From positions 32,316,177 through 32,380,176 of the forward strand of contig JAJEKV010000001.1 of NCBI GenBank assembly GCA_021234155.1: a stretch of 64,000 nt of DNA, read 5' to 3'. Source of the DNA: Isoetes taiwanensis. Taxonomy: Eukaryota; Streptophyta; Lycopodiopsida; Isoetales; Isoetaceae. The notes under the pieces are model-generated. The model saw nothing but the letters and a program-made list of their open reading frames with translations. It was not told where the DNA came from and did not search any database. The stretch's first letter is position 1; every line of letters begins with the position of its first letter. Of this stretch, positions 40,821 to 54,266 are shown in pieces. The position numbers and the translations under genes were made by a program.

Positions 40821-43800
40821 ACACCAGAAGAAAAACAGATTCATAGAATCTTTCAATCAGCATCAAATTATTGTATCATCTTTATCTTGTTAGTATAAGG
40901 TGTATTGGACCAAATACTATATCCGCATTAGCAGATAATTCAAGAACTAGTACAATGGACTAGTTCAAGACCCGACAAATTGTCAGGGTGATATACCAAC
41001 CTGAACCAAGAACAGATTGAACAGAGGCCTTCCTGTTGTAAGAAGACCGGTGCAACAGGTCGCTACTCAAGCTCCATGCTTCAAGGCAAATGCTCACTGC
41101 CTTTGCAAAAGCCATTTAAGGCAAAACTCTGTATCAGCTTTACTAGTCAGGTAAAAGGGCAAGAGAGCCATTACAAATCCATAACCTCCTGTTTATTTTT
41201 CTAGAAAAATTTTCATGGAAACAAAAGCTAACCTGTGCCCATGTAAAACTGTGTGTTTGCTGAATCAAAGTGATTTTCCATCAGATATCTTGGCTCTTGA
41301 AAATCCGAAGCATTGATGCTGATCTGAATAAGTGTAACGACCAGCAGAGGCTGGCTGTGGAGATCCAAGCAAAGCCGTTTAGGGCAAAACGTTACTTGAT
41401 AATGCCATATTCGGCCTTCACCATGTATTGTGAAGCCGTGTCATGCCAAGCAGAAAATCCAGCAGCAAAGTATTATGCATATCTGGAACTGTATTTTTTG
41501 CAGGTTTTTGCAAATCCCAAGTAGCATATCTTCCAGAAATAGCATTTCAGCGAATAGCTTCATGGCAAAAATAGGTTCAAACCTGTGATCATAGAGTCTC
41601 GGTTCCGGCATTACCTATTCCGGCCATTTTTGCTCTAGGACGTTGCTGGGGTTTTGATACCCTAGGTCGATTTCTAAAGACTCGTCGTATGGAAAATGAT
41701 AAAATACTTATCGTATGGAAAATGATAAAATACTTATCGTATCCATAAAAAGTTGTTTTTTTTTTGGCAATGTCAATATGTAGGCGACTTTAAATACCCT
41801 AGGACGTTTTGCCTTAGATAAAATTGGCATCCAGGCTACAATATCTATTTTAAATATCCTGAGCATGAGCCTTTAACAAGGGCAAATTATAGGCTTTGGA
41901 AACCTTAAGTAGCAAGCCTTAGCTTTGGCAACATGGTCTGGAGCGGCTAAAATAAGCCAATAATTATGGGCTTTAAAAAATGCAATGGTTTCGACTATGG
42001 GAAACAATTTGGTGCAAGGCAAATTTGAGTGAAGTCACCCATCCAGAGTTTTTAACCATGAGAATTGAACTTAAAGGTTTTTCCAAGGAACGGCCATGAA
42101 GAGATATTTAAAGTGCATGGCAACAACAAGGGTATAAAATGGCGAGGGAAGCATAGGGATAACAAAATAATATGGCAAGTGGAATAAGAATGAAAGTAAA
42201 AAGACAATGGGAATGACGGTGTAGCTAAAAATTCAAAGGCATTGATCACCGAAAATAGCAATATGGTTGAAATGAATCTTAGTGAACAAAATGGCAAAGG
42301 TGAGAAATTACAACACCAACACAAGGGTTGTGGGTTGGAAAGCAAAAATGATGAAGGTGCATAGTCCCAAGGGTTATGCATGGGAAAATAAGAAAATATT
42401 CTAGGCAAAAGTATTCAAGAATTGGATTAATGGCAAAATGGTGAACATGGGATAAAAATATGGTATGGGTGTAGGGATGAAAATAATGGCTATGGGATTA
42501 TGGTATGAGCAAGAGGCAAGTTCAAGAATGAATAGGGAATGAAAATAAAAGAAGCAAAGTGATGCTGAAATTTGAGATATCATGACAAGGGGCCTTCTAA
42601 ACTTCAACATAGTGACTTCCAAACTTCGAATTAGTTGATCATATATGGGTCATAGAAATATCAAGGTAAGTGCTTTCTTGCCTCTTATAAGCAGGAATTT
42701 TCATGATCTAAAGGATGTCTCTCTAAAGATGGGAATCCTTTGTGCCTTGTAAGCCTTTGAGATTCAAAAGGTCTTACAAATTAGTAGGGGCATAGCCAAG
42801 TATACCTCAAAAGCAAATAAGAGGTGTACAGATGCATTCAAACACGGGGCACACTAGCAGATTGGCATATGTAGCAAGGGGCAAGTTCAAGAATGAATAT
42901 GTAGCATAATAACAGGGGGTTTCTTTTGTGTTTTTGTACGATATTTACTAAGGTTTTTCTATGATTTTGTTGCCGTATTCAACTAGGTGTACTAAATAGT
43001 ATTTCTAGAGTGCTCCATTTTTTGGCCGTTGATTTCTGATGAGAGGTAGAATTGTATGGCCGTGATTAAATCACATGCTGGACCACAATGCCTTTTTTAT
43101 AACTAGGGTTTTTTGTTGGCCACGTTTCTGTGTTGTGAGTAGCGGCTAAGGAGGCCAGGGCGACCGCCCATCTAGTACAGCAGATCCATCCTTCCTTAGG
43201 TAACAGAGATGCCATGGCGAACCTTTGCATCAAGGTTTCTACCCTCGTGGCTACCAGAGTTAGTTGCACGTCTATGTCCATCCTCTACACGCAATATGAA
43301 GTCCTCTACGCATCAAGAGGCTCCTTCTCTTTTACCTTAACATCGGCTTGCATGTCAAGAGGCTGCATTAAATCGGCTTAATGGGGTGCCCATTTGTTAT
43401 TTGGCCTTGAATCTCCCCGATTGTCAAAGTGTTAATGTTGATGTTGATTGTCAAAAGTGCCTTCTTGGATCGTGCTATTTATTACCTTTTGTTAGAGGAA
43501 AAAGGATTTGTCACAAGGTGGAAGCAAATGAGGCAAAGTGGGAAGCCATTTTTTGAACCTTACCAGTTCTTTGCGACCTACAAGTATTACCTACAAATTA
43601 GCTTAGGCTGCAAAGGATGAAATAGATGTTGATAAGCTGGAAGAATTTTGGAATGCGATCCGTCTCGAGCTGACTAGTTGCAAAAATCGAGATGGCCTCA
43701 ATTGTCTCCTTTTGTGTCATCCACATCGCATGATATTGTTGATCCATCGAGGAAAGAAGCTCCTTTGTTACTTTTTGTGGGTTTAAGGGCGGACTCGGGA

Positions 43801-45102
43801 ACATCGGTTACTTGAGTCGGACAAGATTACTTTTGTCTTTCTAGGGTTGCATGGGATTGGACACGTGTGGTTGAGATGTCTGAGAAATGTGAATCGCGAT
43901 ATGTTTCTATCTATATCAAACATTCCTAGTGAAAATTTACCCGCATTCGCTTTTTCTTTGGAAAATGAGGAACACATTGCCGACTCACCATCGAATGCGA
44001 TTGTCCTTCCAATTGGTTAGGCGGGGCTTTGGCTATGTGCTGTTGAATTGGAATTGTCCACGCTGCATAGATCTTTATGGGTATGTTAATATCAGTTCAT
44101 TGCCATCCCCATTATAAGATTGGCAACCAAACATTTTTTTTGTTTCCAAGATGGATATAGCCCTGCAAGGTTGAATGCTATGCTTTTTTGTTCCACAGAA
44201 GCGATCTGAGTTACGGGAAATAGAAAAAAAAAAGAAGAGAAAAAGATGCCAAAGGTTGGAAAGTAAGGCAATAATTCCTTTATACAGAAGAAATTTAGAA
44301 AAGGTTAACAATTAGGGCGCCTAGGTATCTCTATATAACGAGGTGGCATTGCACTTTCTCTCATTGAGGGATGGATGTGGCCGATGTGTAAGGAGATGGT
44401 TGTTCCGCACTAATCAAAGTCCATGCATGGATAGGTATGTACATGTGCGCTGTTGTGCATCTATTTCTGTTGGCATATGTAAACATATGTTATACTGTTA
44501 TGTGTATAGGGCTTTACATGATGTGGAAAGTAGGGCGACAATTGTATGCTCTTCTTGTTATCTTTAGGTCTTTTCCATGTTCTATTGCAGGGGACATGAT
44601 GCCACAATATTCTTCTTATTTTCATGATTTCAATCACATTATTTGTACTTTTCAAAGGCTGGTCAGAAGCAGAAATGGAAGGTGTATTGCCATCATCCAC
44701 AGGTGCAAGATCCGTATAGTATCTGGCTGTTGTATCTTCTTCTGAAGGAGTCGGGCTTGGCAAGTCACTCATGAATAGGGCAGAGGCATATTATATTATA
44801 ATCCAGCCGCTATCACGCATCACGCATGGAAATGCTGGATTAGAAGGTCTATTCTGTAATTCTATTATCTCATTTATGGTGATTACTTACAATTCTATTC
44901 CTTCTCTTTAGACAAATTTTATTTTGAGTATTTGCAATATCTTTTTCCTACTACCTCCATATGGTTCTCGCTTTGCATATTCTATCCGACCTAAATTTGG
45001 ACAATGAGACTAGTGATGGTAGAAACATGTCCTTTATTTCTAGTAAGGTCGTCTATATCTACACCCCTACACCATCCTTAAGGCCAGAAGGTTTAAAAAA
45101 AA
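40821..45102. other. No gene recognised; minor repeats
   Basis: A 26-base unit (CGTATGGAAAATGATAAAAT then ACTTAT) is doubled at about 41686-41737. A segment at about 42567-42629 (GAGATATCATGACAAGG, then CTTCAACATAGTGACTTCCA) recurs at 45576-45629 next to the foldback element. All reading frames are short. Confidence 0.5.
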
Positions 45103-45573
45103 TTTTAGTTAACACAAACTATTACCACACAACTAACATTATTAACACAAATCATTGTATTTGACACATTTAAATTAAAATCCCCCTTAAACCCCCTTTG
45201 GTTTGGGTGCATATTCACCACGAGGGGGTTACGTAGGGCAGCGAGAGCCTCAAAAAAATTACAATACATGTACGAAATTAACACCATTAAGTACATTATC
45301 TCAAACCTTATAGTATTTTGCAAATCTTAATATACAGTATGCAAAAACTTGTACATGCATACCCCACAAACGAGGATCGCTATGTACGGTCCAGATCTTG
45401 GAATAAAGGGCAAATATGCCCATCCGAAGGCTCTCGTTGCCCGAAGTAACCCCCCGTGTGAATATGCACCCAAACCAAAGGGGGTTTAAGGGGGATTTTA
45501 ATTTAAATGTGTCAAATACAATGATTTGTGTTAATAATGTTAGTTGTGTGGTAATAGTTTGTGTTAACTAAAA
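45103..45573. mobile_element. Foldback (MITE- or MULE-like) element, 471 bp
   Basis: Long terminal inverted repeats of about 150 bp: the left begins TTTTAGTTAACACAAACTAT and the right ends with its complement. Homology runs inward to about GAGAGCCTC on both sides, leaving a middle of about 160 bases. The long arms resemble Mutator-like or foldback elements. I see no clear target duplication. No coding capacity. Confidence 0.85.
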
Positions 45574-45975
45574 CTTGAGATACCATGACAAGGGTTCTTT
45601 CAAACTTCAACATAGTGACTTCCAAACAAAGCTTGTACAAAGCAATTAAATGGGAGGAAGGTTTAGAATGAGTAGTCAACTCGTCTATCGATTCAAAGTT
45701 TAAGGGGACCATCATAGTTATTATCTTTTATAGAACCTACATTTATCCATAAGGTTCATAAAACCAAAAGGCTAATTACTAGATAACTAATCCAGAGACG
45801 TTTTCCAATAGAGATAACACCAAACAAACTATAATTAAAGCCAACCAGAAGGTTATGCGTTTCAACCAGATAACTTAATCAAACTCGATTCAATCATACA
45901 CCACGGAAGAGATCTATAAGAGGGCTTTCCAATGCAACAAATTTCATTCAAAACAGACTTTTGGATCAATTGTTA

Positions 45976-45981
<6 letters not shown>

Positions 45982-46012
<31 letters not shown>

Positions 46013-46711
46013 TAAAATCTGTACAACAGACTTTTACCTTCCATGGACTTTTGCAAAGACCACTTCCAGTCAATATGCAGCCTTAAGCCAAAAACAGGTG
46101 TAATTTTGACCTAAGCCTTAAGAATGGTTAAGATATACCACAATCTATAGCCAATAACAATTTCCTTTTGTCAATCATATTAAAATTTTGTCCAATACAT
46201 CATATTTACCTTCAAGGAGTTCAATAGAACAGCCTAAGATTAAAAATATTTTGGGATTAATCCCATAAAACTCAGCAGACTTGATATCGTAAATATATCT
46301 TCAGTGTCATCATGTCGTATAGCTTTTCCAACTTGAATAAATCGGAAAACAAACCAAGGAGCAAGAAACCCGGTTACCTGCAGTAGAACCAAAGGACAGT
46401 TAGCCTTAATCAGGGTAAGAGCCTAAGCTACTAACAGGTAAGCTATAGGTTTCTTGAGCTTAACGCCCTTCACCTCATTTGCAATCCAAAACAACAATAG
46501 AGATGTAAACTAGCTGTAGACAATATGAGCATGTTACAGCATAAATATAATTGAAATTATGAGTAGAAAATAACTAAGGGTCTTTACCCTAAATAAATAT
46601 CCTGCATGCATCATCTACTCTTAGCATGTATGCTAAAAGAAGCTATCCAAAAGGCCTAGAGTAATACATCAAAAAATATAGTGTCCCTATAACCAGCTAA
46701 GGTATGTGAAC
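45982..46711 (+). repeat. Copy 1 of a dispersed 730-bp direct repeat
   Basis: Begins with 26 A residues followed by CCTTTTAAAATCTGTACAAC and ends CTAAGGTATGTGAAC. It is nearly identical to 48853-49584, differing mainly near the middle (about 46367-46417). Confidence 0.92.
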
Positions 46712-46832
46712 CTTTTCCTTAAGGCCTTTTCCTTAAAGCCACGTAAGATCCAAGTAATAATATAATATCAAGAACATTTGTTCAAAGGGACAATAAGACA
46801 TAGTAGAGAACCCATTATCTACTATACAGAGT

Positions 46833-46918
46833 GTATCAACAAGAATCAACTTGTAACATCATGAAAAGCTTTGAGTATCAACAAGAATCAACTTGTAACA
46901 TCATGTAAAGCTTTGAGT
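46833..46918 (+). repeat. 42-bp tandem repeat, two copies
   Basis: GTATCAACAAGAATCAACTT and the following bases to GCTTTGA occur at 46833 and 46875. Confidence 0.85.
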
Positions 46919-48852
46919 CAGTTCCAGATTACCTTAGCAGGATCTTTAAGTGCCTAGATATAGCTTGTAAGTAAGCGACATTTTCCAAAAGAGTGGTCAA
47001 ATCCATGTTTATGTATACACTCTAACTTCTTTCGTCATTCCTTGATAAGGTTACCTTCCAATGTCAAATCCCTAGCTCACCTACAACCTATTGGACAAAA
47101 GAAAAACATTAAGAAGAGAAGCCCGTACCTGCAGCCAACCAATACATCATTAGCCTGATAAGGGTAAAGATGCAAGGGCCAAAAGGTACCTTAGGCTTCT
47201 CGGTTGTCAACCGATCACCTAATGTAATCCTTTTGCCCAGAGATCAAGAAGAACTTTAGAAAGAATTGACATGAATCATGCTAAATGAGAGAATAAATCC
47301 ATAAGTCTTTCGGTTATAAGGCTATGTTTGCCATAAGTTAATAAAAATTTTAACATGAATAATGGAAACCAGTTAATAGGCATGACCTAATAAACTTATT
47401 CCTTTGCTAGCAGAGTAGCCATGTCTTTAAACTTCATTTTGCCATACTAATCCAGATGTCTTTAGTACAGCCGTATTAAGGGCAGTTAGCAAATCTTTAC
47501 CAGGAACCTTTTGCCCAAAGACCAAGTGAGCAAAGAAAATATTCAGCAATAAAACTAATTCAACAGAGAACATAACTCTTCAATCCTTTAATAGTTAGCA
47601 ACCTCATAACAGACCTGTTTTTGGCATTTAAAAATCCAGAAAACAACATTCTTTGCTCAGATCTTTAAGCTTAAAATCATGTTATGCTTGCATGCAATAA
47701 CTTCCATCTATATTTTTGCATAATAGAAATCTTGCTTTGCTAAAAACTGACTTTTCTTAGCAATTTTAGAATAATAGAATGCAATACCTGGTTAACCACA
47801 ATGTCAAACCCAAAGATGCCTTTAGTTTGGGGCTGGAACCAAATGAGATGCTTTCCATAGCAATATCTAATGGAAAAACCTGATATTTCAGTTGGGCATC
47901 TGGCACCAGTCGTGATGCTTCTCCTTCTCTGATTGTGATGCTTGTGAAAAAGGCATTCAGAAATATCCAGATCTGAGATAATGTGATCACGGATGCAATG
48001 GCCAACTTCTGGCTCCTAGCAACAGGTCGAAATGTTCTTGGAGTACTCACAAATTCGAAATGCTTCAATAAATCATTTTTAGAGATGAAAACGGCATTCC
48101 AAACCATCCAGGTCTGAGAAAAAATTGCACTAAAACCAAATGGTCACCTGTTGGCTTTCTTTGCACAGACGACGCCGCCTACATGAGCGCAAACCCTAAG
48201 GGTTTCAATGCGAAATAATCTTTTCTTTTCAGCTTTGATCTATAAATAGACAAAGCCTAGCAAATCCATGCCAAGGTTGCGGAATTTCTCATAGCAGGCA
48301 CTTGGGAGCCCCAATTTGCATACCGCAGCACTGCCAGTAGGTAAAATAGGTAGAGAATGGGGACTTGAGATTCGTTTAGGTAGCCCTTGGCCACACATAA
48401 TTATCCCGATGGTATGGCTGTACCATAGAATAAATGAAAACCCTCCACAATAAAGAAGTAGCCATAATTTATTATACATGGAAAAAATAATTGGGTAGAC
48501 TGCCCAATGATATTTTCTGCCAAAGATTCACTTAGAAATTTGCCATGGTTTGCAATAGAGTCTCTCTCTCCATAAATGGAAATTTAAAATTGGGGTGATA
48601 TATCCCAAGTATTTCTCATTGCAACAATGGTCCAAATGCACATTGCTTCCATAAAGAGGGCATTTTAATGTACCCAATAGTAACTTAAAACAAATGTGTT
48701 CCCTCCCTAGAAAAAATCATGGAGTTAAGAATCTAAAATTTCAACAAGCCACTAAGCATTAAAAAGCCATTTCCAATAGCCATGCTTGGGCCACAATCAG
48801 GGTACCATACTATATAACTGCTTGTAAGAGACAGCCAATAAGCAACATGCAC
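46919..48852. other. No gene recognised between the two 730-bp copies
   Basis: Short frames only. A minus-strand 113-residue frame at 47766-48107 has no recognisable motif. Confidence 0.45.
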
Positions 48853-48883
<31 letters not shown>

Positions 48884-49584
48884 TAAAATCTGTACAACAG
48901 ACTTTTACCTTCCATGGACTTTTGCAAAGACCACTTCCAGTCAATATGCAGCCTTAAGCCAAAAACAGGTGTAATTTTGACCTAAGCCTTAAGAATGGTT
49001 AAGATATACCACAATCTATAGCCAATAACAATTTCCTTTTGTCAATCATATTAAAATTTTGTCCAATACATCATATTTACCTTCAGGGAGTTCAATAGAA
49101 CAGCCTAAGATTAAAAATATTTTGGGATTAATCCCATAAAACTCAGCAGACTTGATATCGTAAATATATCTTCAGTGTCATCATGTCGTATAGCTTTTCC
49201 AACTTGAATAAATCGGAAAACAAACCAAGGAGCAAGAAACCCCGGTTACTGCGGTGAGAACCAAAGGATGAGTTAGCCTTAATCGGGGTAAGAGCCTAAG
49301 CTACTAACAGGTAAGCTATAGGTTTCTTGAGCTTAACGCCCTTCACCTCATTTGCAATCCAAAACAACAATAGAGATGTAAACTAGCTGTAGACAATATG
49401 AGCATGTTACAGCATAAATATAATTGAAATTATGAGTAGAAAATAACTAAGGGTCTTTACCCTAAATAAATATCCTGCATGCATCATCTACTCTTAGCAT
49501 GTATGCTAAAAGAAGCTATCCAAAAGGCCTAGAGTAATACATCAAAAAATATAGTGTCCCTATAACCAGCTAAGGTATGTGAAC
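48853..49584 (+). repeat. Copy 2 of the 730-bp direct repeat
   Basis: Starts with 26 A residues at 48853-48878 and follows copy 1 to the same end point (TATGTGAAC at 49584). Confidence 0.92.
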
Positions 49585-52500
49585 AGTTCCTCTCGGAATG
49601 GAAAATACGGTTATACTGTGTTAAAAAAAATCATATAACAGTGGGCAGCACTATTCCAGTGATTTTTCAGACCAAGAACCAGCTTATAGAGTGCATCCAT
49701 GGACTATGTTATTAATCATAGAACGAAGTGGAAATATGCACTGGACTAACAAATGACATATGACAGATGCAGATTAGAACTGGCACATGCATGCTATATT
49801 CTCATTCAACTTTCAAAAGCAAATATGCATGTTACATGCATAAAGGTTTATCAAATCGCCACCAAACAATTTAGCTTATTAGCTTTAATTATTTCAAGCA
49901 ACTGGATTAGAAGCATTCAGATCATAGCTTGACAAAATCTCAGCATTTTCAAATGTGCATGCCCAATTACTAGATGATCCCATGTTAAACATATCAGGAC
50001 CTGTTTCTAAGAATGGCACGTGCTAAGCCATTTATTCAGTTGTATTAGAACACTTAAAATGCTGCTACTTTAAAGCATAAGCATCAGCATACTCTAGCAT
50101 TTTCCAATAATGTAGAGATCTAGGTAGAACTCTGAACAGATCACAATTTATCTATGCATTTAGTAGAAGCAACCATAATTATGCTAGGATCGTCCCCTAA
50201 GCACAAATATAAACTGTTATTTTTCTTGAATCCATTCCATGTACAGCAAATGCTAAGCAATTTGTTAAGCTACATTAGAACCCTCACACCTATTTTAATG
50301 CATTGCAAACACAGTCATCAATAAATAACATAAGTGCTATTTGTCGATGAGCAAGCAGATATCCAAAATAGTTGCAAATAATGCGCCCGTATTTATTGTG
50401 GAAAAAAGCATCAATTAAAATAACTTAGGCAGACCTGAGTGAAGCCCTTTGTGCCAGCTTTATGTCATGCGCATTGTACATTTATTTGACAAGAAGACTA
50501 TTGGCTGTAGCTCCATCATTGTCTTGTATCTCCAATGTAGCATCAGCTGAATGTTGCAGACTGCTGCATTGCTCATTATCTGTGCGATCTTCAACCTCTG
50601 GATTACAAGCATGCAATATGGTAATCTGTGGCAAATAGATGCCTATACAATTCGGCTATATAAGCCGCAGAAAAAATATCTGAATCAATCTTGTTAATTT
50701 GGAAATTTCAGGTTTGACTAAAAACTTTTTTGGAATTTTTTTTAACTCAATTTCCTATGATTTTGTAGGTTTTCGTAAACTGAAAACATTTCCGGAGGTC
50801 TAAAAATCGGGCATCTAACTTTCTCTATGATTTGAGAATTCAGGTTCTCGGCACGGCACGGCATGGAAGCCACGTTTCTAGGGATGAGTTCTTTGTCAAA
50901 TTTCCTATTACAAGTAGACGAAATTGTCTGGATGCTGCGGGGATGACCGTGTTTGTTTTTGGCCAAATTTGATAAAATATGATGTTGGAGACGTTGGGTT
51001 GAATCTGAATGGAGATGCCAGACAAATATACTTCCATTTTCTATTCCGTTTCTTATTTTAACGGTTTTTCCAGAGGAGTTAACCGTCATATTATTGTTTT
51101 ATCTTGAGGATTTGAACAGTTTTGCCAGAGCAGGAGTAGACGAAACTAATTTCAAGTAAGTATGCTACTCAGCCGCCATAGATTTCTGATTTGGATATGC
51201 CTGACTACAAGTTTCCTGGATTTAGCTTCTAATTCGAAATCCTTAAAAGTAAGATACTTTTTTTCACAGTGCTCAAATTCCAGTTTATCTAGGGCTGTGA
51301 ATGTAGCAATATAACTTTAGCCAAGCTGTCCATCTTATACACAAGACCTTGAACATGAAAAGTTCGGATGCCAAGCCTTGATATTGCCAGACGATTATCT
51401 CTTTCTTAAATTTCTTTTTATGCCACTATTGCTTTGGATAGTTTTTCTCTTGCTGCATCTAGGAGCAAGTAAATTGAAGAGGAATGTGGTTGCATTTGAT
51501 TTGATGCGATGGTTGGATGGATCCAGGATGCGGCCAGTAAATTCCAATATTCCAAAGAGTGGATCCCTTTTGCTCTAATTTATATGCAGATCTAAGTCCC
51601 CCTTGATGCACATGGTAATTAACAACTGCACATGGTAATTAACAACTGCATATTTGCTGCTTTTCTAGATATTTAGCTATCTATTGCACATCTTTTGTTT
51701 TGAGCTTCTGTAACAGATGAGAAAAACAGTTTTGAGACTAATCGTAGATGCCCATCTCAGATGCAGACCTCATGTTCCAGATGGAGCTGCATTCCGATTG
51801 CTATGTGGACGTTTTTAAGATGCTAATACCCTGGAGGTATCATGTTTTTCTGAGCCATTCTTTAAATCCATGGATCAAGAGCATTTCTTAGAGCATATTA
51901 ATTAGATTTGATGAATGTGGTACAGACCTGGAGCATTAGAAATTCCGTAGATGATCCATGCGTCTAAAGTTTTTTTATTATGTTAGCTTCAGACATTATT
52001 GATCGGGGATTGTCCTTCTCACTTACTTGATTGAAGATATATTTGAAAAGTATCTGGATACTAGCTTAGTGCAATTATATCCATGAATGTAACTTTCACT
52101 TTGATCTGCAGGGATGATTGAGAAAATTGAAATCAGTTCCTATTAGGAGAATATAGCGAGGTGCATGCAGCCCAAAGCATGTCCAAGGTATTAGCTAAAG
52201 CTTTGTGTATTAGAGGAGTTCTTATGATACTAGCTTCTAGATTATTGATCCAAGGTTCTTCTACTTCTGCAATGTAGTTTTACTTGCTTGATTGATATAT
52301 TTGAAAACATTATGCAATAATCCATGTATCTGCTGCTACTTTGATCTTCTGAGATGATTTAAAAAATGTAAATCTGGAAGGGCAGTGCACAATGGGAGAA
52401 TGTGTGTGTCGTTTGGTAGGCAGATTTTGAAGATGCTGCATATCTCATCATTGGCTGACTCAAGGCATGACTCCATGGGTCCATGTTAACATAGATTATT

Positions 52501-54235
52501 TTAATTGCTCAGAATCATGGCTCTTGCAAGGATGATTTGCTGCAGACAGTGTATTACAGTTATTCCTGCATCATATATTTGGGGAAGAACAAAAGGCCAT
52601 TTTTTGAATTAAGAAAATCATGTTCAATTGTCTATGTAGTTTTGTTTGGTCATATATTTGCAACTTTATCAGTTTGACACATACTCTGCTCCATGCGAGT
52701 TCTAGGCTTAGGCGTAGTATTCTTAACTCTAGATCTTAGGGGTACATGAGCTTGGATTAAGGGACTCAATACATAAAGGCGTGGCAACATGACGTGGAAG
52801 AATAATGCTAAATGGTTGGCAGATACTTCAATCAGCATTGTTGGCAGCTCCTCCTGCAAGCGACATACCAGGCGTTTCAAAGCAGTTGCAACTCCATCAA
52901 ATAAGTATTTCATGATATTATTGAAGATGGACTTGCAAGGAAACGTCCTATTTGGTCATTGTTTTTCTTGATTGTTTCTCAATATTGATAAGACATTCTT
53001 GATTGTTTCTCCACATTGGTAAGACATTCTACTTTAAGGTTGTCTTTCACATGTATTATGAATGTTGAGCTTGCATTACAATTGTTGAAAGAGAAATAGA
53101 TCATATGCGAATTAACAGCTCCACTTATGCCAGATATGACATTTCTGTGTAGTGTATTCATTAGGATGTCGGTTTATCATAGTCTGGATATTAACTTTGG
53201 CATGTCTCATTCCATGTTACATGTTCCATGTTACTGATGATGGTCATGGACCGGCGAAGCTAATTTGATTCATCTGATGGCATTGGTCCTAACAGAAATT
53301 ATGGAAAATGTGTGCAAAGTGGACACAGAAGATTGTGATGACCAAATCACTTGGTGAGACCGGAGGTTTGGTTTATGATCATTATTTTTTACTTATGATC
53401 AACATGCTAGGGATGCAAATATAGAAGGTAGAAAAGATCATGAAATTGAGATGCCTTATTTTTCAATTAAAGTCATCGTAAGATCTAGAATTTATGTAAG
53501 ATCCAGAACTTATGTAGAGCTTATGCCTGGTGCGATACCATCTTATTAAAGTCATTAGAACATGGTGGCTCATGATATATTTATTTTCCAATGGCTACAA
53601 GGAACAATTTCCTTCTATGTTGCATTGTTGTTGTATTGTTACGTTGCAATTAACGCTTTTGAATTGTGAGATTTTTAATATTAGTGCCATTGTTGTCCTT
53701 TTAAATAAAGAGAACGAAATTTAAACAATTGTTCCAATCATGCCTACATCTTGCTTTCCTAATCACACTACAGATTCATATATGGTAGAAAAATAATTTG
53801 GCGCCAAGATAAAGAAAAGCTTAAGGCCTCCCATTCGGATACCCATTCCCGTTGCAAGTAAATACATTTTACTCTTGAAACTTCTTGCTTAAAAGTTAAG
53901 AAAAAATCTTGCTTTTTCAAAACAAAATACTTATGTAGACACATACATCCAAGACTCAATGGACCATTTCTCTTGAAGGGATCATTTATCCATAACTATT
54001 AACACATTTACATGTATTTGCTAGCACATAAACAAGAAACTTCTTCCTATAATTTGACAGGACCATATTTTCCACCTCAAACTATTCAAGCCAAACTCTT
54101 TCATGTACATAATATTAAGTCATGACCATCTAGGTTTTTAACACATTACTATAGATTTCATTGTTAAGAATTTCTAATCTTTAATGCATGCTTCCAAATG
54201 CTATGTTGACTAATTAAGTTTTTAGAAAAAACCAT
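49585..54235. other. No gene recognised
   Basis: AT-rich. Minor tandem repeat GCACATGGTAATTAACAACT, two copies with period 21, at about 51609-51650. A frame at 51378-51578 (RNVVAFDLMRWLDGSRMRPV) and a minus-strand one at 52650-52913 have a coding look but are unassigned and lack splice or promoter support. Confidence 0.45.
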
Positions 54236-54266
54236 GTGAGATTTTATCCTTCACTTATGTCAAAAC

